A stretch of DNA of 64,000 nt from Mesorhizobium australicum WSM2073 (GTDB lineage: Bacteria > Pseudomonadota > Alphaproteobacteria > Rhizobiales > Rhizobiaceae): contig NC_019973.1 of the NCBI RefSeq assembly GCF_000230995.2, positions 5,036,001-5,100,000 on the forward strand, in the 5' to 3' direction. Shown here piece by piece: positions 10,134-19,487 of the stretch. The notes beneath the pieces were generated by a model. That model was not told the origin of the DNA and made no database searches. It saw nothing but the letters and a program-made list of their open reading frames with translations. Both the position numbers and the translations under genes were made by a program. Numbering within the stretch: position 1 is the first letter of the stretch; each line of letters begins with the position of its first letter.

Positions 10134-12347
10134 TCAGTCGGCAGCGAGTTCAAGCATGATCGTCGACAGCGGAGGCAGGAGCATCGTTGCCGAGATGCCC
10201 TTGCCCTCCGCCCTTGCCTCGACCATGCCGCCATTGCCCATGCCGGAACCGCCATATTCGGAAGCGTCGGTGTTGATGATCTCGCGCCACTTGCCGGCCT
10301 TCGGCAGCGGCACACGATAATTGTCGCGCGGCACCGGTGTGAAATTGGAGATGACGGCGACCGGATCGCCGCCGGGAGCGCTGCGCACCCAGGCGAAAAC
10401 CGAATTCTGGCTGTCGTCGACGATCAGCCAGGAAAACCCTTCCGGCTCGCAGTCGCGGCCATGCAGGGCCGGGCGTGAACGATAGAGATAGTTGAGGTCG
10501 CGCACCGTCTGCCAGACCCCGCGATGCGGGCGGAAATCGAGCAGGTCCCAATCAAGCGCGCGCGCTTCGCTCCATTCGCGGCGCTGCGCGAATTCCTGGC
10601 CCATGAACAGCAGCTTCTTGCCGGGATAACCCCACATGAAGCCGTAATAGGCACGCAAGGTCGCGAATTTCTGCCAGTCGTCGCCGGCCATCTTGCCCAG
10701 CAGCGTGCCTTTGCCGTGCACGACCTCGTCATGCGAGAGCGGCAGCACGAAATTCTCCGAGAAGGCGTAGGTCAGGCCGAAGGTCAGCTCGTTGTGGTGA
10801 TGCTTGCGGAAAATCGGCTCCTTGGAAAAATACTCCAGCGTGTCGTGCATGAAGCCCATGTTCCATTTGAAGCCGAAGCCCAGCCCGCCTTCATGGACAG
10901 GCGCCGAGACCTTTGGCCATGAGGTCGATTCCTCGGCGATGGTCATGACGCCTGGATGGTGGCCGTACACCTCCTTGTTCATCTTCTGCAGGAAGCTGAC
11001 CGCCTCGAGGTTTTCGCGCCCACCCTTCTCATTGGGGATCCACTCGCCGGCCTTGCGCGAATAGTCGAGGTAGAGCATCGAGGCGACCGCGTCGACGCGA
11101 AGACCGTCGACATGGTATTTTTCGGCCCAGAACAGCGCGTTGTTGACCAGGAACGACACCACCTCGCGGCGGCCGAAATTGTAGATCGCGGTGTTCCAGT
11201 CCGGATGGAAGCCCTTGCGTGGGTCGGCATGCTCGTAGAGCGCGGTGCCGTCGAAATGGACCAGACCGTGCTCGTCGACAGGAAAATGCGCCGGCACCCA
11301 GTCGAGGATGACGCCGACGCCGGCACGGTGGGCGCCGTCGACAAAGCGGGCAAAGCCGTCCGGATCGCCGAAGCGGGCCGATGGCGCGTAGAGGCCGGTT
11401 GTCTGGTAACCCCAGGAGGGGTCATAGGGATGCTCGGAGATCGGCAGGAATTCAATATGGGTGAAACCGGTCTCGATCACATAGGGGATCAGCCGGTCGG
11501 CCAGTTCATCCCATGACAGGAAGGAGCCGTCATCGCCAAGCTGCCAGGACCCGGCGTGGACCTCGTAGATCGAGATGGCCTCGCGGCGAGGGTCGGCGTT
11601 GCGCCAGAAATTGCGATGCGCCTCGTCACCCCATGCATGCGCCGGCGGCATCGCGGTCACCGAGGCGGTGGCCGGGCGCAGTTCTGATTTGAAGGCGAAC
11701 GGATCGGCTTTCAGCGGCAACCTCACGCCATCGGGACCGATGATTTCATATTTATAGGGCCGGCCGGCACCGATATCGGGAATGAACAGCTCCCAGATGC
11801 CGGTGTCGCGACGGTCGCGCATCGTATGCTGGCGGCCGTCCCAGTCGTTGAAGTCACCGACCACCGAAACGCGCCTGGCATTTGGGGCCCATACGGCGAA
11901 ATGCACGCCGGACGCGCCTTCGTGCTCGATGACATGCGCGCCAAGCTTGTCGAACAGCCTGAGATGCGAACCCTCGGCGATGTAGTAATCGTCCATCGGC
12001 CCGAGTACCGGACCGAACGAATAGGGGTCGGTCAGCCACCAGTCGCCGCCGGCATTGCGGGCGTGGTAGCGCAGCGGCTGGCGCTTCTTGATCGACAGCT
12101 TGCCTTCGAAGAAACCGGCCTCGTCGCGCCTGGTCAATTCGCCGACCTCGACGCCGGTCAGGGTGTAGGCCGTAACCGACTGCGCGTGCGGAACGAAGCA
12201 GCGTGCGAACAGGCTCTTGCCGGCCTCCTGGACACCGAGAACCGCAAAGGGATTGCCGTGCGTACCGGCGACAATCGCCTCGACATCGCTGGCTGGCGCC
12301 AGTCCGTCCGGCCCGCTTGTCGCAGCGGTCGCGCGCGGCTTCCTCAT
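10134..12347 (-). CDS. glgB: 1,4-alpha-glucan branching enzyme GlgB
   Basis: GlgB introduces alpha-1,6 branches into glycogen. The order is an N-terminal extension module, a CBM48 (GVHFAVWAPNARRVSVVGDFN), the GH13 barrel and a C-terminal beta domain. The catalytic motifs are DWVPAHFP, GLRVDAVASM (nucleophile Asp), IAEES (acid/base Glu) and LPLSHDEVVHGKG. The longest frame begins at 12413, but the ATG at 12347 gives 737 residues, the normal rhizobial length, and has GGGGAGGG about 10 nt upstream. The gap to glgP is 71 bp. Confidence 0.95.
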   Translation of the reverse strand: MRKPRATAATSGPDGLAPASDVEAIVAGTHGNPFAVLGVQEAGKSLFARCFVPHAQSVTAYTLTGVEVGELTRRDEAGFFEGKLSIKKRQPLRYHARNAGGDWWLTDPYSFGPVLGPMDDYYIAEGSHLRLFDKLGAHVIEHEGASGVHFAVWAPNARRVSVVGDFNDWDGRQHTMRDRRDTGIWELFIPDIGAGRPYKYEIIGPDGVRLPLKADPFAFKSELRPATASVTAMPPAHAWGDEAHRNFWRNADPRREAISIYEVHAGSWQLGDDGSFLSWDELADRLIPYVIETGFTHIEFLPISEHPYDPSWGYQTTGLYAPSARFGDPDGFARFVDGAHRAGVGVILDWVPAHFPVDEHGLVHFDGTALYEHADPRKGFHPDWNTAIYNFGRREVVSFLVNNALFWAEKYHVDGLRVDAVASMLYLDYSRKAGEWIPNEKGGRENLEAVSFLQKMNKEVYGHHPGVMTIAEESTSWPKVSAPVHEGGLGFGFKWNMGFMHDTLEYFSKEPIFRKHHHNELTFGLTYAFSENFVLPLSHDEVVHGKGTLLGKMAGDDWQKFATLRAYYGFMWGYPGKKLLFMGQEFAQRREWSEARALDWDLLDFRPHRGVWQTVRDLNYLYRSRPALHGRDCEPEGFSWLIVDDSQNSVFAWVRSAPGGDPVAVISNFTPVPRDNYRVPLPKAGKWREIINTDASEYGGSGMGNGGMVEARAEGKGISATMLLPPLSTIMLELAAD

Positions 12348-12418
12348 CAGGCGGTCGCCCTCCCCGGGCACCAAGTGTTTGTTTTTGCGGCCATCGTTCG
12401 TGGCCTTATGCAATCATA

Positions 12419-14881
12419 TCAGACGGGTACGTTCCAGATTTCTTTCGCATATTGACGGATCGTGCGATCGGAGGAGAACCAGCCGACGCGCGCGACGTTG
12501 CGGATGGCGCGCGCGTACCAGTCCGGGCTGTTGCGCCAGACAGCGTCCACCTCGCGCTGGCAGGCGGCATAGGCGTCGAAATCCGCCGCGACCATGAACC
12601 AGTCGCTGTCATAGAGGCCATTGATGAGGTCGCGGTAGCGATTGGGATCATCGGGCGAGAAGACGCCCGATGAAACGGCCGCAACCGCCTGCGCCAGTTC
12701 AGGGGATGCCTCGATCACGCCGCGCGGATTGTAGCCATTGTTGCGCCGCTCGGCGACTTCTTCGGTGGTGAGGCCGAAGATGAAGATGTTGTCGTCGCCG
12801 ACATGCTCCTTGATCTCGACATTGGCGCCGTCGAGCGTGCCGATGGTCAGCGCGCCGTTCAGCGCGAACTTCATGTTGCCCGTGCCGGAGGCTTCCATGC
12901 CGGCGGTCGAGATCTGCTCGGAAAGATCGGCGGCTGGCATCAGCACCTCGGCCAGGCTGACATTGTAGTTCGGCACGAACACGACCTTCAGCAGGCCGCG
13001 CACCGAAGGGTCGCTGTTGATCACCCTGGCGACGTCGTTGGCCAGTTTGATGATCAGCTTGGCGTTATGGTAGCTGGGCGCGGCCTTGCCGCCGAAGAAT
13101 TTCACGCGTGGCATCCAGTCGCGTTCGGGATGCGAACGGATCTGGTCATAGAGCGCGATCGCTTCGAGGATGTTGAGCAGCTGGCGCTTGTATTCGTGGA
13201 TACGCTTGACCTGAATGTCGAAGAGCGCCGAAGGGTCGAGCTTGATGCCAAGGCGATCGGCGACCAGATTGGCAAGCCTCACCTTGTTCTGGCGTTTCAC
13301 CGCGGCGAATTTTTCGCGAAAGGCGGTGTCGTCGGCTAAGGGATCGAGCCCCTTGATCGCTTCGATGTCATCCATGAAGCGGTCGCCGATCGCCTCGCGG
13401 GCAAGCGCGGTGAGGCCTGGATTGCACTGGATGAGCCAGCGCCGCGGCGTGATGCCGTTGGTCTTGTTGTTGATGCGATCGGGATAAAGTTTGTGGAGGT
13501 CGGCGAAGACTGTCTCCTTCATCAACTCGGTGTGCAGCGCCGACACGCCGTTGATCGAATGCGAGCCGACAAAGGCCAAATTGCCCATGCGCACCCTGCG
13601 GTCGCCATTCTCCTGGATAAGCGAGATACGGCTGATCTGCTCGTCCGAGAACTGATCGGTGGCGCGGGCTTCGAGCAGCACCTGCGCGTTGATGGCGTAG
13701 ACGATCTGCATGTGGCGGGGCAAAAGCCTCTCGAACAGCGGCACGGGCCAGCTTTCCAGTGCCTCTGGCAACAGCGTGTGGTTGGTGTAGCCGAAGGTGC
13801 GCTTGGTGACATCCCAGGCGAGATCGAAATCCATGCCATGGACATCCATCAAGAGCCGCATCAGCTCGGGCACGGCGATCGCCGGATGGGTGTCGTTGAG
13901 GTGGATCGCCGCCTTGTCGGGCAGAGACTTGAGATCGCCATATTGGCTGAGATGGCGCTGCAGGATGTCCTGCAGCGAAGCGGTGGAGAAGAAGTATTCC
14001 TGGCGAAGCCTGAGTTCCTGGCCGGCCATGTGGGAATCGGCTGGATAGAGCACCCGCGACAGTGCATCGGCCTTGTTGCTTTCGGCCAGCGCCCCGATGT
14101 GGTCGCCGGCGTTGAACTTGTCGAGCCGGATCGGGTCGATCGGCATGCCGGACCAAAGGCGCAGCGTGTTGACGCGCTTGGCCCGCCAGCCAGCCACGGG
14201 CGTGTCATAGGCGACCGCAAGCACATGCTCCCTCGGCTTCCAGACATGGCGTTCGAGGCGGCCGTCCTTCGAGGTGATCGATTCGACCGAACCACCGAAA
14301 CCGACTTCGAAGGAGCGCTCGCGCCGCTCGAATTCCCAGGGGTTGCCGTGGTCAAGCCAGGTCTCGGGCAACTCGACCTGCCAGCCATCGTGGATTTCCT
14401 GACGGAACATGCCGTTGGCATAGCGGATGCCGTAGCCATGCGCGGGGATGTCGACGGTGGCCATGCTTTCCATGAAGCAGGCGGCGAGCCGGCCAAGGCC
14501 GCCATTGCCGAGGGCCGCGTCCGGTTCCAGCGCCGCGATCAGGTCGAGATCGACGCCGAGCGACGACAGCGCCTCACGCATGTTCTCCATCAGGCCGAGG
14601 TTGGAAAAGGCGTCGCGCATCAGACGCCCAATCAGGAATTCGAGCGACAGGTAATAAACGCGCTTTTCCTGTTGGTCGTAGGCTTCCTTGGTCGCCTGCA
14701 TCCAATGGTCGACGACGCGGTCGCGCACGACCTTGATCGTGGCGGTCAGCCAGTCGTACTGGGTCGCGACGGTGGTGTCCTTGCCGACCCGGTACTTGAG
14801 CGACATCAAGACTTCTTCAGCAAGCGTCTTGGGATCGGGATTGTCGAGAGCGGGGGCTTCGATCGTCATGGCGGATGTCAT
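12419..14881 (-). CDS. glgP: Glycogen phosphorylase GlgP
   Basis: GlgP is a pyridoxal-phosphate-dependent GT35 enzyme releasing glucose-1-phosphate from non-reducing ends of glycogen. The PLP-lysine signature EASGTGNMKFALNGALTIGT is complete near residues 650-670, and EPDAALGNGGLGRLAACF, the conserved N-terminal region, is seen. The ATG at 14881 gives 820 residues, the usual length, and has AGAGG 5 nt upstream; upstream in-frame codons to 14923 look non-coding. It is the first gene of the glycogen operon, so a degradative enzyme leads a set of synthetic ones. Confidence 0.96.
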   Translation of the reverse strand: MTSAMTIEAPALDNPDPKTLAEEVLMSLKYRVGKDTTVATQYDWLTATIKVVRDRVVDHWMQATKEAYDQQEKRVYYLSLEFLIGRLMRDAFSNLGLMENMREALSSLGVDLDLIAALEPDAALGNGGLGRLAACFMESMATVDIPAHGYGIRYANGMFRQEIHDGWQVELPETWLDHGNPWEFERRERSFEVGFGGSVESITSKDGRLERHVWKPREHVLAVAYDTPVAGWRAKRVNTLRLWSGMPIDPIRLDKFNAGDHIGALAESNKADALSRVLYPADSHMAGQELRLRQEYFFSTASLQDILQRHLSQYGDLKSLPDKAAIHLNDTHPAIAVPELMRLLMDVHGMDFDLAWDVTKRTFGYTNHTLLPEALESWPVPLFERLLPRHMQIVYAINAQVLLEARATDQFSDEQISRISLIQENGDRRVRMGNLAFVGSHSINGVSALHTELMKETVFADLHKLYPDRINNKTNGITPRRWLIQCNPGLTALAREAIGDRFMDDIEAIKGLDPLADDTAFREKFAAVKRQNKVRLANLVADRLGIKLDPSALFDIQVKRIHEYKRQLLNILEAIALYDQIRSHPERDWMPRVKFFGGKAAPSYHNAKLIIKLANDVARVINSDPSVRGLLKVVFVPNYNVSLAEVLMPAADLSEQISTAGMEASGTGNMKFALNGALTIGTLDGANVEIKEHVGDDNIFIFGLTTEEVAERRNNGYNPRGVIEASPELAQAVAAVSSGVFSPDDPNRYRDLINGLYDSDWFMVAADFDAYAACQREVDAVWRNSPDWYARAIRNVARVGWFSSDRTIRQYAKEIWNVPV

Positions 14882-15014
14882 ATCGCCTCTCGTTCGGTTT
14901 GGCCTGATCATACCGGCTTTCACCGTTTCTCCCAGCCCACCCTAGTGGATTGCAACATCTTTTCAATCGATTTAGAGAACGCCGTCATCTACTTACCCTG
15001 CGGCAAGTTGGCAG
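14882..15014 (-). promoter_or_regulatory. Probable promoter region of the glg operon
   Basis: This 133-bp gap follows the frcA stop and precedes glgP on the same strand. It holds the glgP ribosome-binding site and an AT-richer patch (around 14955-14975) unlike the surrounding coding DNA. A TTGAAA element reads on the minus strand there, but no convincing -10 box follows, and I see no hairpin with a T-run that would end the frc transcript. It is assigned by position only. Confidence 0.35.
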
Positions 15015-15797
15015 TCAGGCCGCCAATGCCGCCTCCGGGGGTGTTTTTGCCCCGGTCATGAAGGCAACGGCGTCGGACATCGTATATTGCTTGGGGTCGA
15101 TGACGCACAGTCGACGGCCCAGACGGTGGATGTGGATACGGTCCGCCACCTCGAAGACGTGTGGCATGTTGTGCGAGATGAGCACGATCGGCAGGCCGCG
15201 CTTCTTCACGTCGAGGATCAGTTCAAGCACGCGGCGGCTCTCCTTGACGCCGAGCGCCGCCGTCGGCTCGTCCATGATGACCATTTTCGACCCGAAGGCG
15301 GCGGCGCGGGCCACAGCCACGCCCTGGCGTTGGCCGCCCGACAGGGTCTCCACCGCCTGGCTGATGTTCTGGATGGTCATCAAGCCTAGTTCGGTGAGCT
15401 TGTCGCGGGCACGCTTTTCCATTGCCGGACGGTCCAGCATGCGAAGCCACTGGCCGACGAAGCCGGGTTTGCGGATCTCGCGGCCAAGGAACATATTGTC
15501 GGCAATCGAAAGCGCCGGCGACAAGGCCAGGTTCTGGTAGACAGTTTCGATGCCGGCTTCACGGGCTTCCATGGGCGACTTGAAGGAGACGGGTTTGCCT
15601 TCAAGCCGGATTTCGCCTTCGTCCGGCACGGCCGCGCCGGAAATCGCCTTGATGAGCGACGACTTGCCGGCGCCGTTGTCGCCGATGACGGCAAGGATTT
15701 CGCCGGGGTAAAGGTCGAAATCGGCATTGTCGAGAGCGGTGACGCGGCCATAGCGCTTGACCAGGCCGCGTGCGGTGAGGATGGGTTCCTGGGTCAT
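15015..15797 (-). CDS. frcA: Fructose ABC transporter ATP-binding protein FrcA
   Basis: This is the ATPase of a CUT2-class sugar importer. It has one nucleotide-binding domain of 260 residues, the size of FrcA, rather than the double domain of RbsA or XylG. Walker A GDNGAGKSS is at 39-47, the ABC signature LSGGQRQ at 152-158, Walker B ending MDEP at 175-178, and the H-loop in LISHNMP. The ATG overlaps the frcC stop (ATGA); the longer open frame upstream is antisense noise over frcC. The substrate is inferred from similarity to rhizobial FrcA and from the fructokinase across the divergent promoter; ribose or another ketose remains possible. Confidence 0.85.
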   Translation of the reverse strand: MTQEPILTARGLVKRYGRVTALDNADFDLYPGEILAVIGDNGAGKSSLIKAISGAAVPDEGEIRLEGKPVSFKSPMEAREAGIETVYQNLALSPALSIADNMFLGREIRKPGFVGQWLRMLDRPAMEKRARDKLTELGLMTIQNISQAVETLSGGQRQGVAVARAAAFGSKMVIMDEPTAALGVKESRRVLELILDVKKRGLPIVLISHNMPHVFEVADRIHIHRLGRRLCVIDPKQYTMSDAVAFMTGAKTPPEAALAA

Positions 15798-16855
15798 GCC
15801 GAAACCTTTCTGATCCATTGGTCGATGGCGACGGCGCCGATGATCAGCACGCCGGTAAGCAGCACTTTCCATTGCGGATCGGCGCCGAGCATGTTGAGGC
15901 CCATCGAGACGACGCCGACGATCATCGCGCCGAACAGCGTGCCGAGGATGGAGCCGCGGCCGCCGAAGAGAGAAATACCGCCGATCACGGTCGCGGTGAT
16001 CGCCTGCAGATTGTAGTCGGTAACAGCGGCGGACGGCGAGATCGAGCCGTTGCGGCCGATGGAGACCCAGGCCGCGAAAGCGGCGATCAGCCCGGCAAGG
16101 GTGTAAACCGTCATCAGCACCTTCTTGGTCTGGATACCCGACAGCTTCGCCGCCTCCTGGTCGTCGCCGACGGCGTAGACGTGACGGCCCCATGCGGTGT
16201 GGTTGAGCACGTACCAAAGAACCAGCACGAGCACGACCGTGGCGATGACGCCGAGCGTCAGCACGGCCGTGCCGACCTTGAAGCTCAGGGCAAACAGGTG
16301 CAGCAGCGGTGCCTGGTTGTCGACGTCGGTGTCGCGGATCGTCTCATTGGCCGAATAGATGAAGTTCGTGGCCATGACGATGTTCCAGGTGCCAAGCGTC
16401 ACGATGAAGGGCGGCAGCTTCATATAGGCGACCAGCAGCCCGTTCAGCAGCCCGCAAGCCGCACCGGCGGCAAGCCCGATCGCCACGGCGAGCACGCTCG
16501 GCATGCCGTAGCTGACCGCGCAATTGCCCATGATCACGGCCGAAATCACCATGATCACCCCGATCGACAGGTCGATGCCGGCGGTCAGGATGACCAGTGT
16601 CTGCGCGGCGCCGAGAATGCCGACGATGGCGATCTGCTGCAGGATCAGTGTCAGCGTGTAGGACGAGAAGAACCGCCCGCCGATCGTGATGCCGAAGATG
16701 ACGATCGACAGAAGCAGCACGATCAGCGGCACCGCCGCCGGCGTCGAATGCAGAAAATGCTGGATGCGCTTGACGGCTGATTTGTGCTCGTCAAAAGCGG
16801 CTACACTTGTATCGCTGGCCGAGAGAACCTTCTCGAATTCCTGAGCTTGAGCCAT
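15794..16855 (-). CDS. frcC: Fructose ABC transporter permease FrcC
   Basis: This is a CUT2-family permease of 353 residues with about ten hydrophobic segments, starting near residue 40 (VPLIVLLLSIVIFGITIG). It contains family stretches such as LVILTAGIDLSIGVIM and the cytoplasmic-loop region ALRGRDVYAVGDDQEAAKLSGI-like sequence (here RHVYAVGDDQEAAKLSGI). I chose the ATG at 16855, which sits 6 nt behind GGGGAGGAA, over the first in-frame codon at 16882. It follows frcB after a 159-bp gap holding a strong stem-loop, and its stop overlaps the frcA start. Confidence 0.85.
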   Translation of the reverse strand: MAQAQEFEKVLSASDTSVAAFDEHKSAVKRIQHFLHSTPAAVPLIVLLLSIVIFGITIGGRFFSSYTLTLILQQIAIVGILGAAQTLVILTAGIDLSIGVIMVISAVIMGNCAVSYGMPSVLAVAIGLAAGAACGLLNGLLVAYMKLPPFIVTLGTWNIVMATNFIYSANETIRDTDVDNQAPLLHLFALSFKVGTAVLTLGVIATVVLVLVLWYVLNHTAWGRHVYAVGDDQEAAKLSGIQTKKVLMTVYTLAGLIAAFAAWVSIGRNGSISPSAAVTDYNLQAITATVIGGISLFGGRGSILGTLFGAMIVGVVSMGLNMLGADPQWKVLLTGVLIIGAVAIDQWIRKVSA

Positions 16856-16952
16856 GTTTCCTCCCCGTAGGGCTTCAGCCACACGCTGACGCCGTCCACG
16901 CCTTCCGGTCTGTCGCCGGGATTATTCGCGTTTACAGTGATGCATCGTCCAC

Positions 16953-16991
16953 CCGATGCGACCGGGGATCAAGTCCCCCCGGTCGCATCGG
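16953..16991 (-). other. Strong intercistronic stem-loop between frcB and frcC
   Basis: A perfect 15-bp inverted repeat has arms at 16953-16967 and 16977-16991 (core GATGCGACCGGGG) with a 9-nt loop. It lies 23 bp beyond the frcB stop codon on the minus strand. There is no T-run after it, so it is more likely a 3' stabiliser or partial terminator that raises binding-protein expression over the membrane components, as known for several periplasmic-binding-protein operons. The structure is seen; the role is inferred. Confidence 0.75.
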
Positions 16992-17014
16992 TTCCGTTGC
17001 CGGTCAGGGCAGTA

Positions 17015-18049
17015 TCAGCCCCAGCACTTGGCGAGGCCTTCCTTGGTGTCGATGGACTTGACGCCCGTCGCCGGCTTGTCGGTGACGAGGTTGACGCCGG
17101 TGTCGAAGAAGTTCTTGCCCTCGGTCGGCTTCGGCTTGGTGCCGTCCTTGGCGAAAGCGGCGATCGCCTCGATGCCAAGTGCGGCCATCTGCAGCGGATA
17201 TTGCTGCGAGGTGGCGCCGATGACGCCTTCGGCGACCGACTTCACGCCGGGGCAACCGCCGTCGACCGAGACGATCAGCACCTGGCTTTCGAGGCCGACA
17301 GCCTTGAGCGCCTGGTAGGCACCGACCGCGGCCGGCTCATTGATGGTGTGGATGACGGTGATGGTGTTGTCCTTCTGCAGAAGGTTTTCCATCGCCTTGC
17401 GGCCGCCTTCCTCGTTACCGTTCGTCACATCATGGCCAACGATGCGCGGATCGGTCTCATCGCCGATCTTGTTGGGGTCCTTCACGTCGATGCCGTAGCC
17501 CATCATGAAGCCCTGGTCGCGCAGAACGTCCACGGTCGGCTGCGAGGGTGTCAGGTCGAGGAAGCCGATCTTGGCGTCCTTGGCCTTGTCACCGAGCGTG
17601 GCGGCGGCCCAGGCGCCGATCAGCTTGCCGGCCTCCAGATTGTCGGTGGCGAAGGTCGCGTCGGCGGCGTCGATCGGATCGAGCGGCGTGTCCAGCGCAA
17701 TCACCAGCAGGCCCGCATCGCGCGCCTTCTTCACCGTCGGTACGATGCCCTTGGTGTCGGACGCGGTGATCAAAATGCCCTTGGCGCCGTCGGCGATGCA
17801 GCTTTCGATCGCCGCCACCTGGCTCTCGCTGTCACCGTCGATCTTGCCCGCATAGGTCTTGAGATCGACACCAAGTTCCTTGGCCTTGGCGGTCGCGCCC
17901 TCCTTCATCTTGACGAAGAACGGATTGGTGTCGGTCTTGGTGATCAGGCAGGCGCCGACGCCGGCCGCGGACGCAGACGAAGCGAACGCCATCAGACCCA
18001 GCGCGGCCGCCGCGAAAACGGTGGACTTCAACAATTTTGTATTGGTCAC
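17015..18049 (-). CDS. frcB: Fructose-binding periplasmic protein FrcB
   Basis: This is the substrate-binding protein of the Frc importer, of the ribose/fructose (type I fold) family. The start is a GTG at 18049 behind GGGAGGAA, giving 344 residues. A signal peptide follows: a short basic region, a hydrophobic core ([14 protein letters not shown]) and a cleavage-type ASAAG. The mature protein begins [20 protein letters not shown], the usual first strand of the family. It is the first gene of the minus-strand operon frcB-frcC-frcA. A perfect palindrome lies about 110 bp upstream, between it and the ROK regulator gene. The ligand is inferred from the family and the locus. Confidence 0.86.
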   Translation of the reverse strand: MTNTKLLKSTVFAAAALGLMAFASSASAAGVGACLITKTDTNPFFVKMKEGATAKAKELGVDLKTYAGKIDGDSESQVAAIESCIADGAKGILITASDTKGIVPTVKKARDAGLLVIALDTPLDPIDAADATFATDNLEAGKLIGAWAAATLGDKAKDAKIGFLDLTPSQPTVDVLRDQGFMMGYGIDVKDPNKIGDETDPRIVGHDVTNGNEEGGRKAMENLLQKDNTITVIHTINEPAAVGAYQALKAVGLESQVLIVSVDGGCPGVKSVAEGVIGATSQQYPLQMAALGIEAIAAFAKDGTKPKPTEGKNFFDTGVNLVTDKPATGVKSIDTKEGLAKCWG

Positions 18050-18160
18050 GATTTCCTCCCAGTGGAACATTTTCGAATGCCGGCCAACCGGCACCCGCAC
18101 GGCATCCAGGCGACTTCTCCCAGCGCGGATGCTCCCTCAAGGAACACCACGCCAGCGCAT

Positions 18161-18198
18161 CTGTCAATAATTAAATCACTCTTATTTATTATTGACAG
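18161..18198. promoter_or_regulatory. Perfect palindrome in the frcB-frcR divergent promoter, candidate FrcR operator
   Basis: Arms CTGTCAATAAT (18161-18171) and ATTATTGACAG (18188-18198) are perfect 11-bp inverted repeats around a 16-bp AT-rich spacer. The half-site centres are 27 bp apart, on nearly the same DNA face. Each arm holds a consensus -35 hexamer TTGACA read outward: plus strand 18192-18197 toward frcR, minus strand 18167-18162 toward frcB. The -10 boxes expected 16-18 bp further out are weak on both sides. A dimeric ROK regulator bound here would cover both promoters. Palindrome seen; binding protein inferred. Confidence 0.7.
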
Positions 18199-18259
18199 CC
18201 TTGCGTCGTTCACTCATTCTGACCCAAAAGCATTGTGGGGAAAGGACGGGAGGAACAGG

Positions 18260-19486
18260 GTGGAGACGGCCACTGCGAGGCATGGTTCGCCCGAAGCGAA
18301 CGAGAGCCTTATTCACCGCGGCACCAACCAGAGTGGCATGCGCGACCACAACGAGCGCCTGGTGCTTTCGCTGGTGCGCCAGCACGGCAGTCTGGCGAAG
18401 TCCGACATTGCCCGCATGACCGGACTTTCGGCGCAGACGGTCTCGGTCATCATGCGCGAACTGGAGGAAGAAAGCTTGCTCGTGCGCCAGGCGCCGTTGC
18501 GCGGCAAGATCGGCCAGCCCTCGATCCCCATGGCACTCAACCCCGAAGGCGCCTTCTTCATCGGCCTCAAGATCGGCCGCCGCAGCGCCGAACTCGTGCT
18601 GATCGATTTCCTCGGACAGGTGCGCGCGATGCTGCAGCATTCCTACCGCTACCCTGCCCCACGCGAGACGGTCGAGTTCGTCACGTCAGGCATGAAGGCG
18701 ATGCGCGGCGAGCTGACGCCGGCACAGGACAAGCGCATCGCCGGACTTGGCATCGCCATGCCTTTCGAGCTCTGGAACTGGGCCGACACCGCCGGCGCGC
18801 CGCGCGACGTGATGGACGAATGGCGCCATCGTGACATCAGGACCGACATCCAGGCGCAATGCGATTTTCCGGTCTATCTGCAGAACGATGCCACCTCCGC
18901 CTGCGGCGCCGAACTGGTCTTTGGCCAGACGGGCGCGGCGCGGGATTTCGTCTATTTCTACATCGGCGCCTTTGCTGGCGGCGGCATCGTGCTCAACGGC
19001 CGGCTGTTTGGCGGGCCGACCGGCAATGCCGGCGCGCTCGGCTCAATGCCTGTGCCGGGGCCGGATGGAAAACCGACCCAGCTGATCGACGTGGCCTCGA
19101 TCGCCATGCTCGAAAAAACACTCAACGCGCGTGGCGTCGAGGCCTCGTATCTGTGGACCTCACCCGAGGATTGGGGGGAGATCGGCGCCGCGCTGGACGA
19201 GTGGATCGCCAGCGCCTCGCAGGCGCTCGCCTACGCCATCGTGGCAGCGTCCTCGGTCATCGATTTCGAAGCCGCGGTGATCGACGGCTGGATGCCGAAG
19301 GCCGTGCGCCAGAGGCTGGTCGAGGCGGTCGTGACGGCAATCGGCGCGATCGACGGCGAAGGGCTGAAACTTCCGGCCGTCCGCGAGGGAAGCGTGGGTA
19401 TCCATGCCCGGGCGCTCGGCGGCGCCAGCCTGCCGCTTTCCGAACGCTTCCTGATCGGTTCGACGACGATCTCCAGGGGCGCGTGA
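18260..19486 (+). CDS. frcR: ROK-family transcriptional regulator of the fructose locus (FrcR-like)
   Basis: A winged helix-turn-helix (about 33-76: NERLVLSLVRQHGSLAKSDI, then TGLSAQTVSVIM) is followed by a ROK sugar-kinase-fold domain, 408 residues in all. The start is a GTG at 18260 behind GGGAGGA; the long open frame upstream is antisense to frcB. The kinase-type phosphate loop is altered (IGLKIG instead of the usual IGVDIG type), and the Cys-rich zinc motif of typical ROK proteins is absent, so it should bind a sugar but not phosphorylate it. It faces frcB across the palindrome at 18161-18198 and heads an operon with the mutarotase and kinase. Activator versus repressor cannot be told. 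Confidence 0.8.
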   Translation: METATARHGSPEANESLIHRGTNQSGMRDHNERLVLSLVRQHGSLAKSDIARMTGLSAQTVSVIMRELEEESLLVRQAPLRGKIGQPSIPMALNPEGAFFIGLKIGRRSAELVLIDFLGQVRAMLQHSYRYPAPRETVEFVTSGMKAMRGELTPAQDKRIAGLGIAMPFELWNWADTAGAPRDVMDEWRHRDIRTDIQAQCDFPVYLQNDATSACGAELVFGQTGAARDFVYFYIGAFAGGGIVLNGRLFGGPTGNAGALGSMPVPGPDGKPTQLIDVASIAMLEKTLNARGVEASYLWTSPEDWGEIGAALDEWIASASQALAYAIVAASSVIDFEAAVIDGWMPKAVRQRLVEAVVTAIGAIDGEGLKLPAVREGSVGIHARALGGASLPLSERFLIGSTTISRGA

Positions 19487-19487
19487 A

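Noticed and set aside
13493..15061. 522-residue open frame on the plus strand
   Set aside because: Antisense to glgP, running through its promoter region into frcA; no recognisable domain.
15798..16217. Upstream extension of the frcA frame
   Set aside because: It overlaps frcC in another frame; the ATG overlapping the frcC stop starts a normal ABC ATPase.
16937..18259. 441-codon N-terminal extension of the ROK regulator frame
   Set aside because: It is antisense to frcB and the promoter region. A GTG with GGGAGGA at 18260 gives a normal ROK length.
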